A DNA stretch of 64,000 nucleotides from NCBI RefSeq assembly GCF_029688845.1, contig NZ_JARUKW010000002.1:186001-250000 (forward strand), in the 5' to 3' direction. Both the position numbers and the translations under genes were made by a program. The stretch comes from Natronococcus sp. A-GB1 (GTDB lineage: Archaea > Halobacteriota > Halobacteria > Halobacteriales > Natrialbaceae). The notes under the pieces are model-generated. The model saw only the letters and a list, made by a program, of their open reading frames with translations, searched no databases and was not told where the DNA came from. Below are positions 1 through 11,169 of this stretch, piece by piece (within the stretch, counting starts at the first letter, position 1; each line of letters begins with the position of its first letter).

Positions 1-1297
1 CGGGCGAGCCGAGGCCGAACTCCCAGATGACGAAGACGATCCCGCCGACGATGAAGCCGGGCAGTCCGGCCTCGCGGACGGTGCCGTCCCAGAGCATCAT
101 CAGCAGGCCGGCGAACAGCACGGACATGATGCCCATCCCGAGAGTGTTGATCACGATGATCTCGATCCCGCTGAACGCGATCACCGCGGCACCGACGCCG
201 AAGACGACGATCGCGATTCGCGTGACCAGGACGAGGCGGTCCTCGTTGACCGCCTCGCGGCCGCCGCGGATCGGGATGTAGATGTCGTTGATGAAACTCG
301 TCGCGCCAGCGAGCAGAAACGAGTCCGCACCCGTGATAACTGAGGAGACCGCCGCGGCGAGCAATAGGCCGGCCAGCGCGTCGGGGAGCGTGTTCGTGAT
401 CGTCCAGGCGAAGGCCATCTCGGAGGCGATGTCGGCCCCCTGGGCGTTCGCGATCATCCCGGCGGCCGCCGAGAGGATCCCGAAGCCCGTGATGATCGTC
501 CCCGCGAGGAAGGTCCCGAACATCGCGACTTGCCTGTTCTTGGCGGACCAGGTTCGCTGGAGCATCTGCTGTTGGGCGCCGGCGACGGTGAGGTACATCA
601 GGTACCAGGTCCCGATCTGGACGATCCCCACGCCGAACCAGTTCATGTGCTCGCTCGGCACGTCCGCGGAGATCGCTCCGACGCCGCCGACGTTCGAGAC
701 GGCAAGCGGGATCGCGATGATCATTCCGACGATGATGACGACGCCGTGGAGCGTGTCGGTGTAGGCGACCGTGCTCATCCCGCCGTAGGCGGTGAGCCCC
801 ACGAAGATGGCGACGCTGATCCAGAACGCCGTCGTAAGATTCATTCCCGTGGTGACCGCGAGCACCGATGCCATCCCGATCGTCTGACCGGCAGTGAGCG
901 CGACCTGTCCGGCGACGGTAAACAGTCCGGCAAAGTACTGCGTGTACTCCCCGTATACCCGGCCGAGCAGTTCGGGAACGCTCACGACGTCGAACGAGTA
1001 AATAAAGCCGATGAACAGCGTCATCGTCATCCAGGCCAGCCCCTGGGTCATGGCGTACCACTGGGCGCTGATGCCCTCGATGAACGCGTGCTGAGCGAGT
1101 CCCATCGTGAGTCCGCTCCCCGCGAACGTCGCGAAGTACGTCATCAGGTAGACCGGCAGGCTCAGATTTCGGCCGGCCAGCGTGAACTCGACGTACCCCT
1201 CGCCGGCGCCCCGTCCGTACCAGAGTCCGACGGCAAGCGTCACCGCGAAGTACCCGATCATCGTCGCGACGATCGGATCAGTAAGCGTATCAATCAT
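1..1297 (-). CDS. sodium:solute symporter family (SSS) permease, 3' end outside window
   Basis: A multi-spanning inner-membrane transporter of the SSS family (Na+-coupled uptake of a small organic solute; the substrate cannot be read from sequence). The first 432 codons are visible on the minus strand, starting at an ATG at 1297. Family marks seen in translation: LAGRN near residue 40-44 after TM1, a GGMSTVAYTDTLHG segment near 172-185, and ITGADSFLLA near residue 335-345 before a conserved Asp. Hydrophobic helices recur throughout, as expected for a 13-helix protein of about 480-550 residues; the end lies beyond base 1. It is divergent from the TrmB-type regulator, which may control it (inference). 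Confidence 0.88.
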   Translation of the reverse strand, partial: MIDTLTDPIVATMIGYFAVTLAVGLWYGRGAGEGYVEFTLAGRNLSLPVYLMTYFATFAGSGLTMGLAQHAFIEGISAQWYAMTQGLAWMTMTLFIGFIYSFDVVSVPELLGRVYGEYTQYFAGLFTVAGQVALTAGQTIGMASVLAVTTGMNLTTAFWISVAIFVGLTAYGGMSTVAYTDTLHGVVIIVGMIIAIPLAVSNVGGVGAISADVPSEHMNWFGVGIVQIGTWYLMYLTVAGAQQQMLQRTWSAKNRQVAMFGTFLAGTIITGFGILSAAAGMIANAQGADIASEMAFAWTITNTLPDALAGLLLAAAVSSVITGADSFLLAGATSFINDIYIPIRGGREAVNEDRLVLVTRIAIVVFGVGAAVIAFSGIEIIVINTLGMGIMSVLFAGLLMMLWDGTVREAGLPGFIVGGIVFVIWEFGLGSP

Positions 1298-1685
1298 ACA
1301 GATACCACGTGAAAAATTCCACTCTCGTCATACGATACCTCTCTCAATTGGAAATTTGCCGAAACGGCCTGCAAGTGTAGGCCGCTTATCAGCTTCTCAG
1401 CGAGCCATTCGGAGTCACAGCTGGTACTCCCCCAGTGGTAGCGACTCGGCGGACGGCCACAGCGCTTCTTCCGGAAGACTGTCGCCGATGCGTTGTCACC
1501 GGCGGAGCAACACCCTATAGTAACAACTGAAGACGAGTGCTGGCGGTTTGACTGTTGCCGTCTGGTAAGATCAATCGATTGGCAGTACCGGTGGCTGTCC
1601 GTGCGGCGGAACGGAGCTCGGTCAACTGGGGTGAACGATACCGCGAGAACGTCCGACTTTTAGCCGCCGATACCCGTGTCCACGT
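1298..1685. other. intergenic region between divergent SSS transporter and TrmB-type regulator
   Basis: About 390 bases with no convincing gene. The right end holds a TATA-like element for the regulator. No repeats, tRNA or convincing small ORF with supporting signals was seen. Confidence 0.6.
1656..1664 (+). promoter_or_regulatory. TATA-like box of the TrmB-type regulator gene
   Basis: ACTTTTAGC lies about 22-30 nt before the ATG at 1686, the spacing expected for a leaderless haloarchaeal transcript. Confidence 0.4.
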
Positions 1686-2474
1686 ATGCCCAAAACTGAG
1701 GAAGCGGTCTCCGCGCTGTCGGAACTCGGGCTCACCGAGTACGAAGCGCGGTGTTTCGTCGCGCTGACGAAGCTCACGACCGGGACGGCGAAGGAGATCA
1801 GTCAGGTCTCCGACGTTCCCCGATCCCGCGTGTACGACACGATCGAGCGACTCGACCGGAAGGGGCTTGTCGACGTCCAGCAGTCAGACCCCCGAGAGTA
1901 CCGGGCGGTCGAGGTCGAGACGGCCTGTCGCCGAATCCGCGAAAACTACGACTCCCGGATCAATACCGCCGAGAACGCCCTCGAGCAGATCGAACAGCCC
2001 GAATCGACTGAGGACGCGGGCGTTTGGTCGATCTCGGAGACCGAACACGTCACCGATCGGATCGCCTCCTTTATCGAGAACGCGGAAGAGTCGGTCCACC
2101 ACGTCGTCGCGAGCGACGAGGTGGTCGACGACGCGATCCTCGCGGAACTGCGCGAAGCGACCGACCGCGGCGTCGAGGTCGTCGTCGAGGTTCCGACGGA
2201 GGACGACAGGGAGGCCTTCGAAGAGGCCGTTCCGGATGCGACCGTCGTCGTCGCCCCGGACCTCGAGACGACCAACGCCGTCTACTCGGAGTGGCCCGCT
2301 CAGCTCCTGCTCGTCGACCACGAGTCGGTCGTCGCGGCGGCGATCAAGGAGGGGGGACTTCCCGACGTCATCCAGCAGACGGCGATCTGGACGTACGGCC
2401 ACGACCACGGCGTAGCGGTCTGGATTCGCGAGCTCCTCGACGACCGTCGCGCGTTCCGAGAGCGGGAGGACTGA
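1686..2474 (+). CDS. TrmB-family transcriptional regulator
   Basis: A 262-residue DNA-binding regulator. Residues ~10-75 form a winged helix of TrmB type (LTEYEARCFVAL, then VPRSRVYDTIERLDRKGL as recognition helix and wing). A short helical linker (~80-105) leads to a C-terminal alpha/beta domain (~115-255) like the phospholipase-D-like sensor domain of haloarchaeal TrmB proteins. These usually sense sugars or other small metabolites and repress or activate transport and central-metabolism genes. The ATG start is supported by a TATA-like box about 25 nt upstream. Divergent orientation to the SSS permease suggests, but does not prove, that it controls that uptake gene. Effector unknown. Confidence 0.85.
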   Translation: MPKTEEAVSALSELGLTEYEARCFVALTKLTTGTAKEISQVSDVPRSRVYDTIERLDRKGLVDVQQSDPREYRAVEVETACRRIRENYDSRINTAENALEQIEQPESTEDAGVWSISETEHVTDRIASFIENAEESVHHVVASDEVVDDAILAELREATDRGVEVVVEVPTEDDREAFEEAVPDATVVVAPDLETTNAVYSEWPAQLLLVDHESVVAAAIKEGGLPDVIQQTAIWTYGHDHGVAVWIRELLDDRRAFRERED

Positions 2475-2491
2475 GCCGTTTCACCGGATGA

Positions 2492-2896
<405 letters not shown>

Positions 2897-3061
2897 TCAC
2901 TCTGCGCGGTCGACGTCGACCTGCTCCTTGAGCGTCTCGAGGCCGTCGGCTTCGGCGAGTTCCTGCAACCGCTCGCGGAAGTGCTCCTCGCAGAGGCCGA
3001 CCTTGAGCTCGTCGGATTCGGCCGCGAAGGCCGCCTCGCGGTCGCAGTAGTGGCAGTTCAT
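2897..3061 (-). CDS. small zinc-finger protein, DUF6757-like
   Basis: A 54-residue acidic protein. It begins MNCHYCDREAAF, a CxxC knuckle, followed by a second pair GLCEEHF (Cys-x2-His), so a C2-CH zinc site is likely. The rest is a charged helix. I chose the ATG at 3061 because it puts the CxxC at the very N-terminus, as in similar haloarchaeal proteins; a longer reading to 3118 adds an unrelated-looking stretch. It converges tail to tail with the ferredoxin, with the stop codons immediately adjacent. Function unknown; the DUF name is from memory. Confidence 0.75.
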   Translation of the reverse strand: MNCHYCDREAAFAAESDELKVGLCEEHFRERLQELAEADGLETLKEQVDVDRAE

Positions 3062-3119
3062 ACGGGCTCGTACGAGCCAGGGGACATTGAAGGCTCCGTT
3101 CTCGGCGGCGTTCACCACG

Positions 3120-3896
3120 TCAGTTCTCGAGCCCGAGCCGCCGGTACTCGGCCTTCGAGAGCCCGCTGACGCCGAGTTCGTGCTCGTGGGCGTCGGTCCC
3201 GCCCGTCGCGAGCAGTCCGTCCCGTTCGATGGCTCGATCGACCCGACCCGAGTCGACCGCCCGTCCGTAGGGGTAGTAGCGCTCGACGGCGTCGAGCTCG
3301 CTCGTCAGCTCGAGGGCGGCCTCGGGATCGGGGTACCTGAACGGGTGTGCGAGCGAGACCAGCCGGCCCGCCTCCCCGAGTACCTGTCGACCGTGCTCGA
3401 ACGACGGGAGCTCCCTGGGGACGAAACAGGGGTCGTCGTTGCCGATGAGGTGATCGAACGCTCCCTCGTAATCGTACTCCGTCCCGGGGTGGGCGTCGAT
3501 CGCCCGCGCGACGTGGGGCCGGCCGAACCCGTCGTCGACAGTGACGCCGAGATCGACGTCGAGTCGGTCCTCGACGCGGTCGACGATCGCCCGCCCGCGT
3601 TCGATCCGATTTCGCTGGATCCGTTCGGTCGTCGCCTCGAGGTCCGCGATCGGCTCGATTCCGTACCCGAGCAGGTCGACGCGCTGGCCGGCGTCCGTCT
3701 CCACCCGGAGTTCGATCCCGTGGACGATCCGAACCCCGTCTCGTTCGATAACGGGTTCGTCGAACGGCTGCAGGCGATCGTGATCGGTAAGCGCGACGAC
3801 CGCCACACCCGCTCGTCGCGCGGCGTCGGGAACCTCGGCCAGCTCGAGGGCGCCGTCGGAACGGGTCGTGTGGACGTGGAGATCCGCGTAGGGCAT
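3120..3896 (-). CDS. PHP-domain phosphoesterase
   Basis: A 258-residue cytosolic metal-dependent hydrolase of the PHP superfamily. The four metal-binding motifs are visible in order: DLHVHTTRSDG (residues 5-15), LTDHD (~36-40), HGIELRVE (~59-66), LAHPFR (~180-185) and GTDAHEHEL near 230. Length fits stand-alone PHP proteins of the TrpH/YciV group, which hydrolyse 3',5'-nucleoside bisphosphates or short nucleotides from the 5' end; the exact substrate cannot be assigned. It ends close to the small zinc-finger gene, same strand, with a 58-nt gap, so the two may be co-transcribed. Confidence 0.88.
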   Translation of the reverse strand: MPYADLHVHTTRSDGALELAEVPDAARRAGVAVVALTDHDRLQPFDEPVIERDGVRIVHGIELRVETDAGQRVDLLGYGIEPIADLEATTERIQRNRIERGRAIVDRVEDRLDVDLGVTVDDGFGRPHVARAIDAHPGTEYDYEGAFDHLIGNDDPCFVPRELPSFEHGRQVLGEAGRLVSLAHPFRYPDPEAALELTSELDAVERYYPYGRAVDSGRVDRAIERDGLLATGGTDAHEHELGVSGLSKAEYRRLGLEN

Positions 3897-4010
3897 GTCC
3901 TACTCGAGCCGTCCCGCAGCCGTAAGCTCACTGTTGTGTCGGTGAGAACCCACCACCTCCTCTAGGTCTTTAAGGTGTACGGTAGGCCTAGAGATCGATT
4001 ATGGAAAATG

Positions 4011-4018
4011 TTTATAAT
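4011..4018 (+). promoter_or_regulatory. TATA box of the DUF5789-like gene
   Basis: TTTATAAT lies about 26-33 nt before the ATG at 4044 and supports that start over in-frame codons further upstream. Confidence 0.5.
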
Positions 4019-4043
4019 CATCGTTCACACAGATAGGGGTGTA

Positions 4044-4331
4044 ATGCTGCTCAACGGCACCGGCGAAGTCATCGACGACTACGAGTACCCCGCGACCACC
4101 GAGGAACTGATCGCAGAACACGGCGACCGAACCCTCGAACTCCCCAACGGAACCGAGACGGTCAGCGAGGTACTCGCCCGCCTCGAGTCCGAGACCTTCG
4201 AGAGTCCGGAGGACGCCCGGTTCGCCGTCTACTCTGCGGTGAGCGACAAGGCGGTCGGTCGGGTCGGCTACAGCGATCGCGACCCGACGCCGGTCGGGAG
4301 CCCGTACGCTCCAGACGCGGTGTCGTTCTAG
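4044..4331 (+). CDS. small conserved haloarchaeal protein (DUF5789-like)
   Basis: A 95-residue acidic soluble protein without a signal peptide. It has a regular pattern typical of a widespread haloarchaeal family: an N-terminal LNGTGEVIDDYEYP, a central helix with SEVLARLESETFESPEDARFAVYSAVSDKAVGR split across two helices, and a C-terminal YSDRDPTPVGSPYAPD. The start was chosen at the ATG after the TATA box at 4011. No catalytic motif is seen. Family name from memory, function unknown. Confidence 0.75.
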   Translation: MLLNGTGEVIDDYEYPATTEELIAEHGDRTLELPNGTETVSEVLARLESETFESPEDARFAVYSAVSDKAVGRVGYSDRDPTPVGSPYAPDAVSF

Positions 4332-4410
4332 AACCGCTTCAGTAACGATCGCTCTCGCTCCGAACGCGTTTTTTACACCTACTCACACCAGCGACGGCTT
4401 GCCCTTGCCG

Positions 4411-7023
4411 TCAGTTCCCGCGAAGCCACGAGAGCGGCTTCGTGACGGCGAGCCGGTAGTCCTCGTGCGGGTCGTACCTCGCGAACGCGAGGCTGTTGGT
4501 CATGACGCTGACGCTCGAGGCGGCCATCGCCAGCCCCGCAAGTGCGGGGTTCAGCAAACCGAGCGAGGCGATCGGGATCAGCGTCGTGTTGTAAATAAAG
4601 GCCCAGAACAGGTTCTGGCGCACCTTCGAGATCGTCGCCTCGGAGATCCGAACCGCCTTCAGCACGTCCGCGGGATCGTCACGCATCAGCGTGACGTCTG
4701 CCGACTCGATTGCGACGTCGGTCCCGGAGCCGATGGCGACGCCGACCTGTGCCGTAGTAAGGGCGGGCGCGTCGTTGACGCCGTCCCCGACCATCATCAC
4801 CCGCGAGCCGTCGTTCTGCAGCGCTTCGACGTGATCCGCCTTGTCTTCGGGCAACACCTCCGCGCGGACGTTGTCGGGGTCGATCCCGACCGCTCGAGCG
4901 ACCGCCGCCGCGGTGCGCTCGTTGTCGCCGGTGAGCATCACGACCTCGGTCCCGCGCGCTCGCAGCGCCGCGACGGTCTCCGTCGCGCTCTCGCGAACCT
5001 CGTCGGCGACGGCGAGAACCCCCACCAGTCGGCCGTCTATCGCGACCGGCATCGCCGTCTTCCCCTCGCGCTCGAGCCGGATGAGCGTCTCCTCGGCGGG
5101 GCCGGTGTCGATCCCCGCGTCCTCGAGCAGCTTCCGACGACCGATCAGAACGCTCCCGCGGTCGGTTTCCGCTCGCACGCCGTGGCCGGGGACGTTCTCG
5201 AACTCGCTGACCTCGCCGATCTCGACGTCCCGATCCGTCGCACCGTCGACGATCGCCCGCGCGATCGGGTGCTCGGAGCCGGACTCGGCGGTGGCGGCCG
5301 CGCCGAGGACGAACGACTCGAGATCCTCCTTGCGCTCGAGTCCCGTCACCGTCCCACCGTCCGTCGCCGTCCGCTCGCCGACGAGTTCGAGGTCGGTCAG
5401 GGTCATCTCGCCGTGGGTCAGCGTTCCCGTCTTGTCGAAGACGACGGTGTCGATTCCGCGAACTTGCTCGAGGACGTCGCCGCCCTTGAACAGGACGCCG
5501 TTGGTCGCCGACAGCGTCGAGCCGACCATCGTCGCCGCGGGCGTCGCGAGCCCGAGCGCACAGGGACAGGCGATCAACAGCGCCGAGGCGAGCACGACCA
5601 CGGAGAACTCGAAGACGGGCACACCGCCGACGACGGGACCACCTCCCACGGGCTCGAGGACGGGGATCCACGAACCGAGCGCCGCGGAGACGCCGTACAG
5701 CGTCTCCGGAAACAGGAACCAGAGGACCGACCAGAGGACGGCGTTGACGATCACGGCGGGGACGAAGTAGGCACTGACCCGGTCGACCAGCCGCTGGATC
5801 TCGGGCTGTCGGGACTGGGCTTCCTTGACCCGCTCGACGATCTGCTGGATCGCCGTCTCCGAGCCGACCTTCGTCGCCTCGACCAGCAAGACGCCGTTCT
5901 CGTTGATCGTCGAGCCGACGACCTCGTCGCCCTCTCCTTTCTCGACCGGGACGGACTCCCCGGTCAGCATCGACTCGTCGACCGCGCTCTGGCCCTCGCG
6001 GACGACTCCGTCGGTGGGAATTTTCTCGCCGGGTCGAACCTTCAGCACGTCGCCCGGCTCGACGTCCTCGAGGGGGACCTGGCGCTCCTCGCCGTCCCGA
6101 ACGACGGTGGCCTCGTCGGCCTCCATCTCGAGGAGTTCCCGCAGCGCGCTGCCAGCGCGGGCCTTCGACCGAACCTCGAGCCAGTTACCGAGCGTGATGA
6201 ACCAGAGGATGAACGCGACGGCCTCGAAGTAGAACCCGCCGGTGATCGCGCCGACGAGCACCCCCGTACTGTAGACGTAGCCCGCCGACGTGCCGACGGC
6301 GACGAGCGTGTCCATGTTCGCCCGTCGGTTGTTCGAGAACGCCCGCCAGGCGCCGATGATAAACTCCTTGCCGAGCGTCGCCATCAGGGCCGTCGCGAGG
6401 ACGAACTCGAGCCAGCCCGGCGGATGAGCGATCGCCATCGGAACCGGCGAGGCGACGTCGACGAATCCGAACAGCATGTCGACCATCATCGGCACGAACG
6501 GCAGCGTCAGCAGGCCGCCGCCGATCACCAGCTTTCGCTGGCGCCGGAGCTCCTTCTCGACGGCGCGCTCGCGCTGGCTGGCGCCCTGGCTCTCCTCGAG
6601 CTCGTCTCGGACCGGTTCGTATCCGGATTCCTCGACGGCGTCGACGATCTCCGAAAGCGAAACGTCGTTCGGGTTGTACTCGATGCGGGCCTCGTCCGAG
6701 GCGAAGTTTACGTCGGCTCGAACCACGCCCGGCAAGTCGGTGACCGCGTCCTCGACGGTTCCCGAACAGGTCGAACACGACATTCCAAGGACGGTCAGCG
6801 TCTCCGTCTCCGAAGCGGCCTCGTAGCCCGCCGCTTCGATCACGTCGTAGATCTCGGCCAGCGACGTCTCCACGGGATCGTACTCGACGGTCCCCTCGTC
6901 GGTCGCGTAGTTCGCGCTCGCCGACGCGACCCCCTCGAGGTCACCTACCGCATCCTCGACGCTCCCCGAACACGTCGAACACGACATGCCGGTGATCTCG
7001 AGGTGCGCTCGTCTCGTACTCAT
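4411..7023 (-). CDS. copA: copper-translocating P1B-type ATPase with two HMA domains (CopA)
   Basis: An 870-residue membrane pump that uses ATP to move Cu(I) out of the cytosol. Two N-terminal heavy-metal-associated domains carry GMSCSTC motifs (near residues 12-20 and 80-88). The membrane domain follows from ~165, with the actuator loop MLTGES (~352-357), the metal-site helix [12 protein letters not shown] with the CPC triad (~485-495), the phosphorylation motif DKTGTLT (~530), the SEHPIARA nucleotide-binding motif, and [10 protein letters not shown] before the last two helices. The ATG at 7023 is preferred over a TTG three codons upstream. A TATA-like box lies at 7088. The next genes on the same strand encode a His-rich peptide and a membrane-bound regulator, consistent with copper homeostasis. 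Confidence 0.95.
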   Translation of the reverse strand: MSTRRAHLEITGMSCSTCSGSVEDAVGDLEGVASASANYATDEGTVEYDPVETSLAEIYDVIEAAGYEAASETETLTVLGMSCSTCSGTVEDAVTDLPGVVRADVNFASDEARIEYNPNDVSLSEIVDAVEESGYEPVRDELEESQGASQRERAVEKELRRQRKLVIGGGLLTLPFVPMMVDMLFGFVDVASPVPMAIAHPPGWLEFVLATALMATLGKEFIIGAWRAFSNNRRANMDTLVAVGTSAGYVYSTGVLVGAITGGFYFEAVAFILWFITLGNWLEVRSKARAGSALRELLEMEADEATVVRDGEERQVPLEDVEPGDVLKVRPGEKIPTDGVVREGQSAVDESMLTGESVPVEKGEGDEVVGSTINENGVLLVEATKVGSETAIQQIVERVKEAQSRQPEIQRLVDRVSAYFVPAVIVNAVLWSVLWFLFPETLYGVSAALGSWIPVLEPVGGGPVVGGVPVFEFSVVVLASALLIACPCALGLATPAATMVGSTLSATNGVLFKGGDVLEQVRGIDTVVFDKTGTLTHGEMTLTDLELVGERTATDGGTVTGLERKEDLESFVLGAAATAESGSEHPIARAIVDGATDRDVEIGEVSEFENVPGHGVRAETDRGSVLIGRRKLLEDAGIDTGPAEETLIRLEREGKTAMPVAIDGRLVGVLAVADEVRESATETVAALRARGTEVVMLTGDNERTAAAVARAVGIDPDNVRAEVLPEDKADHVEALQNDGSRVMMVGDGVNDAPALTTAQVGVAIGSGTDVAIESADVTLMRDDPADVLKAVRISEATISKVRQNLFWAFIYNTTLIPIASLGLLNPALAGLAMAASSVSVMTNSLAFARYDPHEDYRLAVTKPLSWLRGN

Positions 7024-7087
7024 GATACTCAATTCTATGGGCTACACGTTCAAGCGGGTTATGACTTTGCTACCACGAATATCTAAG

Positions 7088-7100
7088 TGTATATATTTTG
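7088..7100 (-). promoter_or_regulatory. TATA box of the copA-like gene
   Basis: On the minus strand the sequence reads CAAAATATATACA, in an AT-rich patch at 7075-7140. It lies about 65-75 nt before the ATG at 7023, implying a leader of about 40 nt. Confidence 0.45.
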
Positions 7101-7279
7101 AAAATAAACTAAAACGGAAATTGAATACGATTATATAAGCTCTCCCTCTCGTTGGGCCACGTACGTATCGATTCTTCGAGTTCGATTACAGTCGTGGGGA
7201 AGAGCTGCTTATCTCGTTCGTCGGATAACAGTAGTTTCCGCTCGGTCTCGCCGCGTCGGACGAAGACGAGCCGGACCGG

Positions 7280-7543
7280 TTAACAGCTACCGGCACCGGT
7301 GTGGTGGTTGCCTGGCTCGTGGTCAGCGTGGTGTTCGGCGTGGTTCGCATCGTCGTGGTGCGCACCGTGATCGTGGTCAGCGTGACTGTCGTGATGCGCA
7401 TCGTGGTCTCCCATCCAGTCGTTCATCCACTCGATCGCGGCGGCGTCCGCGCTGGCGTCGTCAGCGCTTACTATCGCCGCGCCGCCGAGCAGTGCGACCA
7501 CGGCGAGCAGGCCGATCGTCAGTCGTAGCGTCGGTGTTGGCAT
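7280..7543 (-). CDS. secreted histidine-rich peptide, probable metal binder
   Basis: An 87-residue protein with a Sec-type N-terminal hydrophobic segment (residues 6-26, VVALLGGAAIVSA then DDASA as a plausible cleavage region). The mature part contains 14 histidines between residues 47 and 81, mixed with Asp and Ala, and ends in a single Cys. Such a sequence should bind Cu, Zn or Ni outside the membrane. It lies directly upstream of the CopA gene on the same strand (256-nt gap containing the CopA promoter) and downstream of the membrane-bound regulator. No known family is recognised. The role as a copper buffer or metallochaperone is inferred from composition and context. Confidence 0.72.
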   Translation of the reverse strand: MPTPTLRLTIGLLAVVALLGGAAIVSADDASADAAAIEWMNDWMGDHDAHHDSHADHDHGAHHDDANHAEHHADHEPGNHHTGAGSC

Positions 7544-7739
7544 TGGTCGTCACCTCAGTTGAGACGAGGGCGGCTCGACGGTTAGCCGCTCGGTCGTGAA
7601 CTCACTGTGCAGATCGTTCGAGAACGTTTCTAAAGGCACCTAACCGTTTCCTGGATTCGAAACCGTTCGTGCGGGGCCCGCGCGGCGCTTCGGCCGACTC
7701 GAGCGAGCCGAACGGCTCGCTTCGTCCAAAGACGGTCGG

Positions 7740-8324
7740 TCAGCGCTCCTCGAGGTCGTCGCTCGGATAGACGCGGTACGTTCGCCCCTGTGGTTCGCGG
7801 TAGAGCAGCCCTCGCTTCTCGAGGTCGGTGACGGTCTGGCTGACCTTGCTCTTCGAGAAGTCGGCCCGATCTCGGAGTTCGATCTGGGTCAGCCCCGGCG
7901 AGTCGACGACGGGTTTCAGGATACGGCGCTCGTCCTCCGGCAGGACGTCCAGCACTCGAGGGGTCGGCCGGGAGGGTTCGGTCGTCGACTCGGCTCGGGA
8001 CGGTGATTCCGACCCGACGTCGGCTCGGGATCCGGAGTCGGATTCCGGCTCGGGTTCGGATTCGGCCGCTCGAGGCGACGCTCGATGTTCCGTCTCCGCG
8101 CCCACCTGCTCTCGAACGATCCAGTACGCGCCGGCGACGACGCCCGCGATGAGGATCGATCCGAACAGGTACACCGACGGGTGCGGGCCGTGAACGGCGG
8201 TGTGGCCCATCATCTCGCCGTGAACCTGGGACTGGCGATACGTCTGCCAGGCGGCGCCGACGCCGAGGACGACGATCCCGGCGACGAAGACGGCGACTAC
8301 GGCGTCGAGTGTGGTTCGGTCCAC
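7740..8324 (-). CDS. membrane-anchored winged-helix regulator with Met/His-rich extracytoplasmic loop
   Basis: A 194-residue protein. Two membrane helices (about residues 8-27 and 52-71) flank a short loop with His35, Met38, Met39, His41, His45 and His48. By topology the loop faces outside and could bind Cu. A Ser/Glu/Asp-rich linker (~75-123) leads to a C-terminal winged helix (~125-194): VLPEDERRIL, LTQIELRDRADFSKSKVSQTVTDLEKRGLL in two parts, and wing YREPQGRTYRVYP, similar to MarR/ArsR-like helix-turn-helix domains fused to membrane segments in haloarchaea. The architecture is a one-component transmembrane sensor-regulator. It sits just upstream of the His-rich peptide and CopA genes, so regulation of copper export is the obvious hypothesis. 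Confidence 0.8.
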   Translation of the reverse strand: MDRTTLDAVVAVFVAGIVVLGVGAAWQTYRQSQVHGEMMGHTAVHGPHPSVYLFGSILIAGVVAGAYWIVREQVGAETEHRASPRAAESEPEPESDSGSRADVGSESPSRAESTTEPSRPTPRVLDVLPEDERRILKPVVDSPGLTQIELRDRADFSKSKVSQTVTDLEKRGLLYREPQGRTYRVYPSDDLEER

Positions 8325-8512
8325 TGTCGTCTAGAAGGTCTCAGGTGGGGCTCCTACCTGTTACGCTTCCGGCGGGTCGGATCGTCGGCCACCACGACCC
8401 CGTCCGTTGGTTTCGGAACTCCGATTACCAGACCGGAACCGTCGAACCGACAGCGACAGCGTCGGAGAACTGTGTGTGAGAACTATCTTCTCTCGGAAAC
8501 GACGAGCACGAC

Positions 8513-8985
8513 GTGGCAACCAACAACTCTCTCGGGAGACCGCCCCTCCTCGAGGCACACCGTGCGTCGCCCCTCTTTCGAGCCGAACGGTCGAGAAGCG
8601 ACGGCGGCTGTTCGAACGCCGAGCGGATCACCGAAGGGGGCGAAACCGAGATGGTTCCGACCGCCAACCTCGAGGAGGACGACCTCGTGCTCGTCCGACC
8701 CGGCTCGAACGTTCCCGCCGACGGCGTCCTCGAGGACGGGAGTCGAACGATCTCTAGGATGTCGCCCGGCTCGCGCGCCTGAGTCGGAAGAGCTACCGGA
8801 AGATGCAGGAGACCATCGCCTGGGCCGCGGGGTACAACGTGTTCGCGTTGCCGCTTGCGGCCGGCGTGCTGGCGCCGATCGGCATCCTGCTCTCGCTGGC
8901 TGTCGGCGCGGTGCTGATGTCCGCAAGTACGGTGACCGTGGCGATCAACGCGCAACTGTTTCGGCGGGCGGAGCTCGTTCTCTGA
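8513..8985 (+). pseudogene. remnant of a second heavy-metal P-type ATPase (CopB-like)
   Basis: Two pieces in different frames match different ends of a P1B ATPase. Bases ~8615-8757 encode actuator-domain sequence (TEMVPTANLEEDD, LVRPGSNVPADGVLEDG). Bases 8758-8985 encode the C-terminal membrane pair ([16 protein letters not shown], then [35 protein letters not shown], ending FRRAELVL). The TGES loop, CPC helix, DKTGT and GDGVND parts are all missing, so about 400 codons were deleted. It cannot be functional. It lies beside the intact CopA cluster on the opposite strand, so this locus probably once carried two metal pumps. Confidence 0.85.
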
Positions 8986-9019
8986 TTCGCAGCCGTCGGA
9001 ATTGTTCGCTCTATCCGCG

Positions 9020-11011
<1,992 letters not shown>

Positions 11012-11169
11012 AGATCCGAGGCTACGCCGTCGCCACACCTGATCGTTTTGGCTGTTGTCACCGCTAGATACGCGACGGCGCGATCCACTGGCACGGTTCG
11101 ACGCGGGAAAACGGTCTCGTCGGCGTCACATGGAAAAGCAGTTCCCTCCCGAACCCGAACCGCCGGTAA

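Noticed and set aside
4399..7086. Very long open frame antisense to the copA gene on the plus strand
   Set aside because: Its translation is Arg/Asp/Gly-rich with no domain, and it is explained by the GC-rich coding bias of the real gene. The same applies to long antisense frames at 26407-28398, 34954-37491 and 56813-59512.
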